A DNA stretch of 64,000 nt, taken from contig NZ_JAFCJK010000003.1 in the NCBI RefSeq assembly GCF_018131005.1, positions 62,001 through 126,000 of the forward strand, written 5' to 3'. The DNA comes from Bradyrhizobium lablabi. Lineage in GTDB: Bacteria; Pseudomonadota; Alphaproteobacteria; Rhizobiales; Xanthobacteraceae. Below, piece by piece: positions 21,007 through 28,028 of this stretch; positions within the stretch are counted from its first letter, which is position 1, and each line of letters opens with the position of its first letter. The notes under the pieces are model-generated. The model was not told where the DNA came from. It did no database searches and worked only from the letters and a program-made list of their open reading frames with translations. The translations under genes and the position numbers were made by a program.

Positions 21007-21522
21007 TTACATCAAGTCCTTCGGCGTCTTGTTCTTGATTTCAGGCCAGTTCTGATCCGCCTTCGTGATGTTGCCGGGAACGTCCCCTTTCCACGCCTTG
21101 TCCACGTCCGCGTTCACGTTGACGTAGAGCTTGCCATCGACAATTTTCCAATAGTTCGGGTCTCCGTCAAACTTCTTGCCGTTCGCAGTGCCCATTGCAC
21201 AGAAGCCTCCATAGGCCGGCACATATTTTGCCGGATCCTTGACAAACGCTTCGCGGTTCTCGTTGTTGGCAAATCGATAGCGTACGCTGTCATAGGTGGC
21301 TTCGAATTTTTCGGATCCCACCGTAGGTTTGCCAACGGTGAAATAGGCTACCGGATCGTAGCCATGCAGCCCAACGCCTTTGGCATCGACGTTGTGCACG
21401 CTGTTGGACATTTCATCGAACGCATATACTTTGCCGCCATTCAGCATCGACAGTGTGATAACGGAAACTGCGACGACCACGGATGCGAGACGGCGAGAGA
21501 TTGTTTTAGACGATTTTGACAT
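21007..21522 (-). CDS. exported YHS-domain protein
   Basis: A 171-residue protein with a signal peptide or N-terminal anchor (residues about 8-35, RRLASVVVAVSVITLSML). It has one YHS domain: 'GVGLHGYDPVAYF', 'YDSVRYRFANNENREAFV' and 'YVPAYGGFCAMG'. YHS domains occur in metal-handling and redox-related proteins; the GFCAMG cysteine is a plausible ligand. The ATG at 21522 has AAAGGA upstream. The open frame extends to 21597 but that part reads as leader. About 75 nt upstream of the ATG lies GTAACC-N17-CGAA, close to the promoter motif before bufB and bufA. It may therefore belong to the SigF regulon (inference). Confidence 0.87.
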   Translation of the reverse strand: MSKSSKTISRRLASVVVAVSVITLSMLNGGKVYAFDEMSNSVHNVDAKGVGLHGYDPVAYFTVGKPTVGSEKFEATYDSVRYRFANNENREAFVKDPAKYVPAYGGFCAMGTANGKKFDGDPNYWKIVDGKLYVNVNADVDKAWKGDVPGNITKADQNWPEIKNKTPKDLM

Positions 21523-21596
21523 TCCAGACTTTCCTTTTGTCGGCTTCGACCCCCCAACGGGCGTGGGCAATGGCGCCCAGCCAAAGCAAATACTCA

Positions 21597-21623
21597 TTCG
21601 CTTCTCGGCACGTTGCAGGTTAC
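21597..21623 (-). promoter_or_regulatory. SigF-type promoter candidate for the YHS gene
   Basis: Reading leftward, GTAACC at 21623-21618 is followed after 17 nt by CGAA at 21600-21597. The spacer is one base longer than in the bufA and bufB matches. It lies about 75 nt before the YHS start codon. Confidence 0.5.
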
Positions 21624-21724
21624 GCGCATCACGGCGGATTGATGTTCTGGTTTACGCGCTGCGCCGTTCGTGTCAGCGTTCGACCGCAAGGACCGGATCG
21701 AAAAGGAAGCCGATCGGATTTGCG

Positions 21725-22507
21725 CTACCGCGCACCTAGCTCGGCAAACCGGAATCCGACAAAGACACCCGCGGCGATGAGTGCTGCTAAAGTCGAAGTT
21801 AGCTCGAACGAACTGGATTCACTGATGGCGGAATTGGTGGCGCTTATCAGCGTCTCGCCGCTTGCAAGAGAGCTAAGGAAGCTCGCGCCGCCTGGTGATA
21901 GCAGGTGTACATCGACATCCGTCTTCGGTCGCACGACCAACACGTCCTCTCCGCCGGCATCGAGATCTACCGGCGAAGGGACGCCATCCCCGACATTCAT
22001 TCGCCATATCGTGAGCGATGGCAAATGGGAGCGGACGACGCGGAGCGATGGATGCAAGATCAAACAAAGCTCCGGGATTCTATGGTTCGGAATTTCGGCG
22101 AACGCGTCCGCGTCGAGTGCGGGTTGCTCGGCGGCGTGATAGGCTTCCGTGCCTGCACGTTCGATACGAGCGACATCAGCCAAGTACGGCAAGGCCGCAG
22201 CCGATTCGAAACGAACAATGAAGTCGGGAAATCCGGCGCCATAGTTGAAGAGCAACGGCGAGGCAGGAGGCTCCCGGAGCACATAGTCCCGCGCCATGGC
22301 GCGGAAGAACTCTTCCCCGACGATGCGGCACGTTGCCGGAAAGGCCGCTCTGAGCGCCTCGATCAGACCATGAACGACATTGTTGCGATAGATCGCATAT
22401 CGCTTCCGGCTCGGCATGCGATCGGGGCCAAGCAGACCGACTGGCACATCCGAGGCCGGATCGGTCAGCGCTGCCGCAAACTCTCGCTGTCGGTCAGCCA
22501 ACCGCAC
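21725..22507 (-). CDS. bufC: BufC/HvfC-like partner of a DUF692 enzyme (putative DNA-binding domain PF09836)
   Basis: About 260 residues. The N-terminal half matches the HvfC/BufC family: 'ADRQREFAAALTDP', 'RYAIYRNNVVHGLIEALRAAFP', 'CRIVGEEFFRAMARDYV', and 'PYLADVARIERAGTEAYHA' (each in part). Despite the 'DNA-binding' name, these proteins serve as the partner that recruits the precursor peptide to the DUF692/MNIO enzyme. The GTG at 22507, with AAGGGA upstream, gives a family-like N-terminus and a 14-nt overlap with bufB. An ATG at 22597 would add 30 unconserved residues that overlap bufB. It follows bufB on the same strand. Confidence 0.87.
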   Translation of the reverse strand: MRLADRQREFAAALTDPASDVPVGLLGPDRMPSRKRYAIYRNNVVHGLIEALRAAFPATCRIVGEEFFRAMARDYVLREPPASPLLFNYGAGFPDFIVRFESAAALPYLADVARIERAGTEAYHAAEQPALDADAFAEIPNHRIPELCLILHPSLRVVRSHLPSLTIWRMNVGDGVPSPVDLDAGGEDVLVVRPKTDVDVHLLSPGGASFLSSLASGETLISATNSAISESSSFELTSTLAALIAAGVFVGFRFAELGAR

Positions 22508-23375
22508 GGAAAAGATCCCTTCGATCGCGGGCGCAAATGACGGCGTCCGCTCGTCTAACCTCGACTTCCAGATCTCCCCATTCGGGGACGTTTGCATCCC
22601 ATTCGATCAAGGTCGGTGTCGGGCCCAGCTGCCCGATCGCATGCGCAAACAATTCCCAAACAGCTTCGTCCACGGGACGATCGTGGGTATCGATCAACAG
22701 CGGACGCCCGTCGTCATCGGTCTGTCGCGTGTGCCCGGCCAGATGTATCTCTTGAACGTGCGCCAACGGGAAGTTGTCGATGTAGCCCTTCGGGTTCCAT
22801 TCCTGATTGACCGATGAGACGTAGACATTATTGACGTCGAGCAACAAGCCACAGCCCGTCCGGCGAACAAGCTCGGCTATAAAGTCAATCTCCGAGTACG
22901 CGCTCTCGGCAAAGGCAAGATAGGTCGACGGATTCTCCAGCAGCATCTGCCGCGCGAGAGTCTCCTGTATCTGGTCGACATGCTCGCACACGAGGGCGAG
23001 ACTTTCCGCCGTGTACGGTACCGGTAGAAGGTCATTGAGGAACGACGTTTCGTGCCTGGACCAAGCGAGATGTTCGGAGAACAGGCTCGGCCTGTATCGC
23101 TCGACAAGAAGCGAGAGCCTTTCGAGATGCTGACGATCAAGCGGTCCAGCACCGCCTATCGAGAGGCCGATGCCATGCAGAGAAACGGGATAGCGCTCGC
23201 GTATTTCGCCAAGATACCTGTGCGGGGGACCGCCTGCCCCCATGTAATTCTCGGCATGGACCTCGAAGAAGCCAATGTCAGGACTGGTTTCCAGGATCGT
23301 TTTGTAATGGTCCGGCTTGAGGCCAACCCCGGTGCGGGGCGGAATCCGGGGCGTGATCCCGAGCTGCGATGACAT
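22494..23375 (-). CDS. bufB: BufB-like multinuclear non-haem iron oxidase (MNIO, DUF692)
   Basis: A 293-residue DUF692 TIM-barrel enzyme. Likely metal ligands sit in the expected order: 'FFEVHAENYMG', 'SLHGIGLS', 'FSEHLAW', 'LLENPSTYL', 'LLDVNNVYV', 'EIHLAGH', 'DTHDRPVDEAVW' and 'LIEWDANVP'. In bufferin systems this class modifies cysteines of a small precursor to create copper-binding groups. The ATG at 23375 has GGGAG about 8 nt upstream; the longer open frame to 23552 is not conserved. It overlaps bufC by 14 nt. The precursor-like gene bufA is on the other strand 2 kb away. A SigF-type motif lies about 140 nt upstream. Confidence 0.93.
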   Translation of the reverse strand: MSSQLGITPRIPPRTGVGLKPDHYKTILETSPDIGFFEVHAENYMGAGGPPHRYLGEIRERYPVSLHGIGLSIGGAGPLDRQHLERLSLLVERYRPSLFSEHLAWSRHETSFLNDLLPVPYTAESLALVCEHVDQIQETLARQMLLENPSTYLAFAESAYSEIDFIAELVRRTGCGLLLDVNNVYVSSVNQEWNPKGYIDNFPLAHVQEIHLAGHTRQTDDDGRPLLIDTHDRPVDEAVWELFAHAIGQLGPTPTLIEWDANVPEWGDLEVEVRRADAVICARDRRDLFRAVG

Positions 23376-23513
23376 GAAACTACTCCCGACAGCGCCGGAA
23401 ACTCGCTCACGACGGATCATCCGATCGTGATGAGGCTCCGGGAAGCCCGGACCCCGGTCGGCTCGTTGTCCGACCGGCGCACACGTGCCGAACTTCCGTC
23501 GCCAGTGCATGTC

Positions 23514-23539
23514 TTCGCGGTCGCGAACGAGAATGTTAC
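23514..23539 (-). promoter_or_regulatory. SigF-type promoter candidate for bufBC
   Basis: Leftward GTAACA at 23539-23534, then exactly 16 nt, then CGAA at 23517-23514. This closely resembles the bufA match (GTAACC-N16-CGAA) and the motif I recall for Caulobacter SigF. It would give a leader of about 130 nt before the bufB ATG. Confidence 0.6.
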
Positions 23540-23678
23540 GCCGAGAGCGCAACGAACAAACGCTTTAGTCTGATGAAGGCTCGAACCAGCGGCGAGATGG
23601 CAATCGGATCGCCGGATGAGATGAACGAGCATGGTTTTGAGCCTCGCTGGCATTAAGCGCCCCGCCCCACGGGGCTAA

Positions 23679-23728
23679 GTGACATCGCAGCAGGGATACT
23701 CGCTCAGAGTCCCTGCAGGGAATGTCAC
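23679..23728. repeat. inverted repeat directly before the sigF start codon
   Basis: The left arm GTGACAT...GCAGGGA (23679-23696) and right arm TCCCTGC...ATGTCAC (23710-23728) form an imperfect 18-19-bp stem. The loop is TACTCGCTCAGAG, and the structure ends one base before the ATG at 23730. It would cover the ribosome-binding site (AGGGA). It could be an operator or a translation-controlling hairpin. The left arm also gives a degenerate GTGACA-N16-CGCT. Confidence 0.5.
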
Positions 23729-23729
23729 T

Positions 23730-24392
23730 ATGCTTACCTCCAGTCCTGCTATCGCTCCGGCTCGCGAACCGAAGCCTCGCTCCAACGCCCCGATTCCAGC
23801 AAGCGCAGCCGATGCTCCGATCGCATCACGAAAGACGATGGCGGCGCAAGATCTGCGTCTTACGGCCCTCATGCGGTCCGCGCAGGCCGGCGACGCGCGT
23901 GCCTATGCCGAACTTCTGGCGCTAATCACACCTCGGTTACGAAGAGTCATCTCATGTCAACGCAGATTCCTGCAATACGCCGACGTAGAGGATCTCGTGC
24001 AAGAAATTCTTCTGTCGCTCCACGCCGTACGGGGCACTTATGATCCCGAGCGTTCATTCACGCCTTGGTTGATGGCGATCGCTCAGCATCGACTGGCCGA
24101 TGCAGCCCGCCGGTACTATCGCAGTTCCGCGCGCCAAGACGAATATGAGGAATGGTCCTTAACCTTTGCCGAGGACGCGCCGAAACTGGAAGCTGAAATC
24201 TACAGTGATCGCGAAGGGTTGAAGCAAGCAATCGAGCGGCTGCCTTGCGGTCAGCGCAAAGCAATTCAGTTGCTAAAGTTGCGTGAGATGTCGCTGAAGG
24301 AAGCCTCGGAGGAAAGTGGCGCGAGCATCGGCGCGTTGAAGGTCTCGGTTCATCGTGCGATGGCGACGCTTCGTCGAACCCTGAAACGATGA
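23730..24392 (+). CDS. sigF: ECF RNA polymerase sigma factor, SigF-like
   Basis: A 220-residue ECF sigma factor. Region 2 has 'DVEDLVQEILLSLHAVRGTYDPERSFTPWL' (in part), whose Pro/Trp-containing end is typical of the group working with DUF1109 anti-sigmas. Region 4 has 'RLPCGQRKAIQLLKLREMSLKEASEES' (in part) and the HTH 'IGALKVSVHRAMATLRR'. The ATG at 23730 is preceded by AGGGA but also by an inverted repeat. An internal ATG at 23838 ('MAAQDLRLTALMRSAQ') would start at the conserved part and is a real alternative. nrsF follows after 4 nt. In Caulobacter the homologous pair responds to copper, chromium and cadmium and controls bufferin operons. Confidence 0.9.
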   Translation: MLTSSPAIAPAREPKPRSNAPIPASAADAPIASRKTMAAQDLRLTALMRSAQAGDARAYAELLALITPRLRRVISCQRRFLQYADVEDLVQEILLSLHAVRGTYDPERSFTPWLMAIAQHRLADAARRYYRSSARQDEYEEWSLTFAEDAPKLEAEIYSDREGLKQAIERLPCGQRKAIQLLKLREMSLKEASEESGASIGALKVSVHRAMATLRRTLKR

Positions 24393-24396
24393 GTTC

Positions 24397-25218
24397 ATGG
24401 ATACAGAAACACTCATCCAACGTCTTACCGTCACTGCGGATCCAGTTGCGCGGCTGCGTCGACCATCGGTGAGACTTGCGAATTGGCTTGCGTTGGCGGT
24501 CCCATACGTCGCTCTCACGATCATGCTGATGTCTCCGCGCGCTGACCTTGCGGCCAGGCTTACCGACTCAAAGTACCTTGTCGAGCAGCTCGCTGCCTTG
24601 CTTACGAGTATCGCAGCCGGCCTAGCGGCATTTGCGAGCATCATCCCGGGACTCGATCGCCGAGTTTTCGCTTTGCCGCTCGTTCCGTTTGCCATCTGGC
24701 TCAGCAGCCTCGGCGCAGGCTGCATAAACGCCTGGATACAGCTTGGTCCTGCCGGTCTGTCGGTTGATTCCGACTGGGACTGCTTCCGGACGATGGTCCT
24801 GATCAACATCGTCCCAGCGGTGACAATGGCATTGATGCTCCAACGCGGCGCTCCACTGACGCCACATCTGACAACCACGCTGGGCGGACTAGCAGCGGCC
24901 GCGCTCGGTAACTTCGGATTGCGGCTCTTTCATCCGCAAGATGCAAGTATCATGGTGCTCGTATGGCAAATGGGAACTGTTTTCGTATTCACAGCGCTTG
25001 CGGGATGGGCGGGTACACTCCTGCTCTCCTGGAACTTGCGTACCGCCGCGATCCGGCGGGCCTGCAAGCATATGAGAGCCGATCGGACCAACAACACCAC
25101 ACAGCAGCATTCGCGCTGCCGGGCGGAGAAGTCCGGCAACGAACCGCGCGATGTTGGCATGGCGGCAAGGCTCACACGATCACCTCGATGTGACAGCGGT
25201 GACGCAAGCCACACGTAA
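24397..25218 (+). CDS. nrsF: NrsF-like anti-sigma factor (DUF1109), six-helix membrane protein
   Basis: A 273-residue integral membrane protein with about six hydrophobic helices between residues 30 and 220. Two cysteines, in 'SLGAGCINAWIQLG' and 'DSDWDCFRTMVLIN', match the conserved Cys pair by which NrsF proteins sense metals and release the sigma factor. It lies 4 nt after sigF, as usual. The last ~55 residues (after 'NLRTAAIRRACKHMR') are polar and Thr/Arg-rich and exceed the usual family length of about 215. They may be a read-through extension. The stop codon is embedded in the -35 element of the bufA promoter candidate. Confidence 0.88.
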   Translation: MDTETLIQRLTVTADPVARLRRPSVRLANWLALAVPYVALTIMLMSPRADLAARLTDSKYLVEQLAALLTSIAAGLAAFASIIPGLDRRVFALPLVPFAIWLSSLGAGCINAWIQLGPAGLSVDSDWDCFRTMVLINIVPAVTMALMLQRGAPLTPHLTTTLGGLAAAALGNFGLRLFHPQDASIMVLVWQMGTVFVFTALAGWAGTLLLSWNLRTAAIRRACKHMRADRTNNTTQQHSRCRAEKSGNEPRDVGMAARLTRSPRCDSGDASHT

Positions 25219-25240
25219 CCTGATCCAACGGCATCGCGAA
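25215..25240 (+). promoter_or_regulatory. SigF-type promoter candidate for bufA
   Basis: GTAACC at 25215-25220, then 16 nt, then CGAA at 25237-25240, identical to the motif I recall for Caulobacter SigF. It overlaps the nrsF stop codon and implies a leader of about 75 nt before the bufA ATG. Confidence 0.65.
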
Positions 25241-25323
25241 CAACACCCGGCGCGTTCTATCCAGTTTGCGTCGGATAACGCTTGGCTGGTTACACCAAAC
25301 ATCCTACCGGAAGGACAATACAC

Positions 25324-25611
25324 ATGCTGAAGACCCCTCTCACGGCCGCCGCGCTGGCCGGATCGTTCGCAACTGCGCTAGCGCTCGCAGCGACATCGGC
25401 GTCAGCTCAGACAGCCCAGGCGAATTCGGAAAAATGCTATGGCGTGTCGCTCGCGGGCAAGAACGATTGCGCGGCCGGCCCCGGCACCACGTGCGCGGGC
25501 ACATCCAAGGCCGATTATCAGGGCAATGCCTGGAAGTACGTGCCGAAAGGAACCTGCACAACCATGCAGACGCCGAAAGGCGTCGGTTCTTTGACAGCGA
25601 TCAAATCGTGA
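25324..25611 (+). CDS. bufA: bufferin precursor peptide (BufA1 type, DUF2282)
   Basis: A 95-residue exported peptide. A signal sequence ends near residue 28 (TSASAQ). The mature part has four cysteines at 38, 49, 57 and 78 in the DUF2282 pattern '[14 protein letters not shown]', '[13 protein letters not shown]' and 'WKYVPKGTC'. Bufferin precursors are copper-sequestering RiPPs whose core cysteines are modified by the BufB/BufC pair and which are then exported to the periplasm. The ATG at 25324 has GGAAGGA upstream; an in-frame upstream ATG (25282) is not needed. A SigF-type promoter lies 84 nt upstream and a strong hairpin follows the stop. bufB and bufC are divergent rather than in the same operon. 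Confidence 0.92.
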   Translation: MLKTPLTAAALAGSFATALALAATSASAQTAQANSEKCYGVSLAGKNDCAAGPGTTCAGTSKADYQGNAWKYVPKGTCTTMQTPKGVGSLTAIKS

Positions 25612-25620
25612 TTGTCGCAG

Positions 25621-25649
25621 TCGAGGCGCGTCTGACATGCGCGCCTCGA
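25621..25649 (+). terminator. strong hairpin downstream of bufA
   Basis: TCGAGGCGCG (25621-25630) and CGCGCCTCGA (25640-25649) form a perfect 10-bp GC-rich stem with a 9-nt loop, 10 nt after the bufA stop. No T-tract follows, so it may be a terminator, a mRNA 3'-end stabiliser or an attenuator between bufA and doxX. Confidence 0.55.
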
Positions 25650-25859
25650 ATGCTCAGCTATTCCAACAGGGCGTGCGGATGCGAAAACGTATCGGACGGA
25701 ACGCATCGCTCGAACTCTCGGACGTGAAACAGGTCGCCTCCGTATCGCCGACTCCTCGGAGAGCCGGCCATTTTCCGCGACACCGGAAACGGCGATTCGA
25801 TCTCGCGGCGGGTCTGTCGCCGGTTCGTCGACTCCGCCCAGCAGTGAGTGCTAACGACA

Positions 25860-26342
25860 ATGATGATAACGACAACGAAAGCTAAGGAGCCTGGTCGATT
25901 GCTTGATGCTATCCTGGGTCTAGTCGAACGATGCCATGGCGTGATGGCGCGCATTCCTTATGCGTTGCTTGCCTTGATCACCCGCCTCTCGATCGCGGCG
26001 GTATTCTGGCAGTCGGGCCAAACCAAGCTGGACGGCTGGCACATCTCCGATTCCGCGATCGAACTATTTCGCAATGAATACCACCTCCCCTTAGTCGATC
26101 CGACCACCGCTGCCTATCTGGCGACCACGGCCGAACATTTCTTCCCCGTGCTGCTTGTTGTGGGATTTGCCACTCGCTTCGCGTCGCTGGCACTTCTCTT
26201 CATGACATTGATCATCGAGGTCTTTGTCTATCCGGATGCATGGCCAACCCACGGTACATGGGCAGCCTGCTTCCTGATCCTGATGACCCGCGGCGCCGGC
26301 GTCGTATCGGTGGATCATCTGATCGCGAAACGATTCAAATGA
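25860..26342 (+). CDS. DoxX-like membrane protein of the bufferin locus
   Basis: About 160 residues with four predicted membrane helices: 'ALLALITRLSIAAVFWQSG', 'FFPVLLVVGFATRFASLALL', 'MTLIIEVFVYP' and 'GTWAACFLILMTRGAGVVSV' (each in part). It has the DoxX-family 'RLSIAAVFWQSGQTKLDGW' start. DoxX-like genes are frequent last members of bufferin (bufABCD) operons, with an unproven role in redox or membrane handling. The ATG at 25860 is chosen; an in-frame GTG at 25848 is possible. The 236 nt between bufA and this gene contain the hairpin and no clear gene. Confidence 0.85.
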   Translation: MMITTTKAKEPGRLLDAILGLVERCHGVMARIPYALLALITRLSIAAVFWQSGQTKLDGWHISDSAIELFRNEYHLPLVDPTTAAYLATTAEHFFPVLLVVGFATRFASLALLFMTLIIEVFVYPDAWPTHGTWAACFLILMTRGAGVVSVDHLIAKRFK

Positions 26343-26352
26343 GCCTCAGGCT

Positions 26353-27987
26353 TTACAGTCCTGCCATCAAGCGCAATATCTTGAAGCCCGGATTAGGCAG
26401 ATGATGATCGAAGAGCCATTCATCAATCTGCTTTAGCGGGTCGAAGATGGCTGGCTCGTTAAACGGCCATACCCCGCAGGGCGCAGCGGCGGAGTTCGAC
26501 GCCAGGAGGATACCATTGACCGCCCGCCGCGCCGCCTCATTTGCTCCTTCCATCGTCGCGAGGTCCGTGTTGGTCCGCACGTAATCTGAGGCAAGAAACA
26601 AATTTGGAATTTCGGTTGTGGCGTCGGGGCGATCCACCCATGAACCAACGGTATTCACGAGCAGCGGCTGGGAATTCGTGGTCACGGGAAACGTTATGGA
26701 GGGATCGAGGAACCAGTACTTCTGATCGCTTGGCATCAATGGTTGACTGGTTGCGCTGAGATGATCGAACAATTGGGCCCAGGTTTCAGCCGCCACCTCG
26801 CTCGCGGAAGTGCATTGACGAGCTGTCTTTGTCGTCGTCTTGGTTCCCGGAGTGTCCCAATCCGAAATATCGATCGACATGATGCCCGCGATCGATCCAT
26901 CCGCGAATTTCGTCATGTCCACTCCGCTCCAGAATTGCGGCTGCGAAATGCAGGTGATCGCCCAGGACGAATCCGCACAGATGACGTGGCCTGCGCAGCA
27001 CTTCACATCGCGCAGCAGGTAGAACTGGATCCCGTTCATCCACTCGGTTCGCAGGTTGACTATCCGTTGCAGCGAGGGTGCAGAACCCAGCAGCGGCGTG
27101 AACAGGTTTTGAGCGACCTCCACCGGGAACGCAGCCAAATAGTAGTCGCCGGTCACCGTTTGACTACCGCTCGAAGTCTGAACCGTGACCCCCGTGATCC
27201 TTGAACCATCAAACTGCAGGCTTTGTACGTCATGGCCGACATGGAATGTCACCCCCTGTGCAGAGAGATAGTCGGTCCATGGCTTGATCCAGGCGTCATT
27301 GGTCGGGGCATTGAGAACCCGGTCCATTGTCGCGGCTTGCGACGTCATGGCCATCATCATTTGCACGAGGATCGTACCGACGGTCCGGGTGCTGGCTTCT
27401 TCCGCCTTCATCGCCACCAGCGAGCGGGTCAGCCCGGCCGCGCACAGTTTCTGATACTGAATTGAGTGGCTCGGGGCATCGACATAGTCCCACCACTTCT
27501 TGTACTCCAGCTTGGCCAATCTCCTCTTGGTGCAAGTCGACATGAAATCGAGCAGACATGCTACAAAGAATTCGGCCTCTCCTGACTTCAGACCAAGTTC
27601 GGCCCTGTCAAACCAGTCCTGAAGGACCATCAACCAGTCCTGCAGCGTTTTTGGAATATAGGTGAGAAATACAAAGAGCGGCTTTGTCTCCTGAGCGACC
27701 CCGGTCTGTTTTGCCGTGACCAGATTGTTCAGGACGTTCGATGCAGAAAACGGTATCCTGCTCATCGTATCGGGCAGATGCTGGTAGAAGCCGGGAAAAA
27801 AACGAAAGCCATGCTCACCCGGCAGCGGCTTTCCCGGTCCTCCGACCGCGTAGGTGTTGCTCTGGGCCTTGCCACCCAAGGTGAGCGCCTTTTCATAAAC
27901 CTCGACGGTGAAGCCTCGCTCGACCAGTTCGTGCGCCGCGCTGAGCCCCGCCACGCCGCCTCCGAGCACCACGACCTTGTTCGTCAT
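26353..27987 (-). CDS. FAD-dependent oxidoreductase (amine oxidase/phytoene desaturase-like)
   Basis: A 544-residue flavoprotein. The N-terminal Rossmann motif is VVVLGGGVAGLSAAHELVERG, with the acidic residue of the ADP-binding fold in 'VEVYEKALTLGGKAQS'. The C-terminal FAD-contact region is 'PNLFLASDYVRTNTDLATMEGANEAARRAVNGIL' (in part), as in carotenoid desaturase/amine-oxidase family proteins. The ATG at 27987 is preceded by an excellent GGGAGG. It lies 42 nt downstream of the giant kinase-cyclase gene and a methyltransferase gene on the same strand. The substrate is unknown; lipid- or isoprenoid-like substrates are typical of the family. Confidence 0.87.
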   Translation of the reverse strand: MTNKVVVLGGGVAGLSAAHELVERGFTVEVYEKALTLGGKAQSNTYAVGGPGKPLPGEHGFRFFPGFYQHLPDTMSRIPFSASNVLNNLVTAKQTGVAQETKPLFVFLTYIPKTLQDWLMVLQDWFDRAELGLKSGEAEFFVACLLDFMSTCTKRRLAKLEYKKWWDYVDAPSHSIQYQKLCAAGLTRSLVAMKAEEASTRTVGTILVQMMMAMTSQAATMDRVLNAPTNDAWIKPWTDYLSAQGVTFHVGHDVQSLQFDGSRITGVTVQTSSGSQTVTGDYYLAAFPVEVAQNLFTPLLGSAPSLQRIVNLRTEWMNGIQFYLLRDVKCCAGHVICADSSWAITCISQPQFWSGVDMTKFADGSIAGIMSIDISDWDTPGTKTTTKTARQCTSASEVAAETWAQLFDHLSATSQPLMPSDQKYWFLDPSITFPVTTNSQPLLVNTVGSWVDRPDATTEIPNLFLASDYVRTNTDLATMEGANEAARRAVNGILLASNSAAAPCGVWPFNEPAIFDPLKQIDEWLFDHHLPNPGFKILRLMAGL

Positions 27988-28028
27988 CGAGATCCTCCCT
28001 TCGACCAGGCACCGCCAACATTCGTCGT

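Noticed and set aside
25637..25885. An 82-codon plus-strand frame between bufA and doxX
   Set aside because: It starts inside the hairpin, lacks a good ribosome-binding site and runs into the doxX start in another frame.
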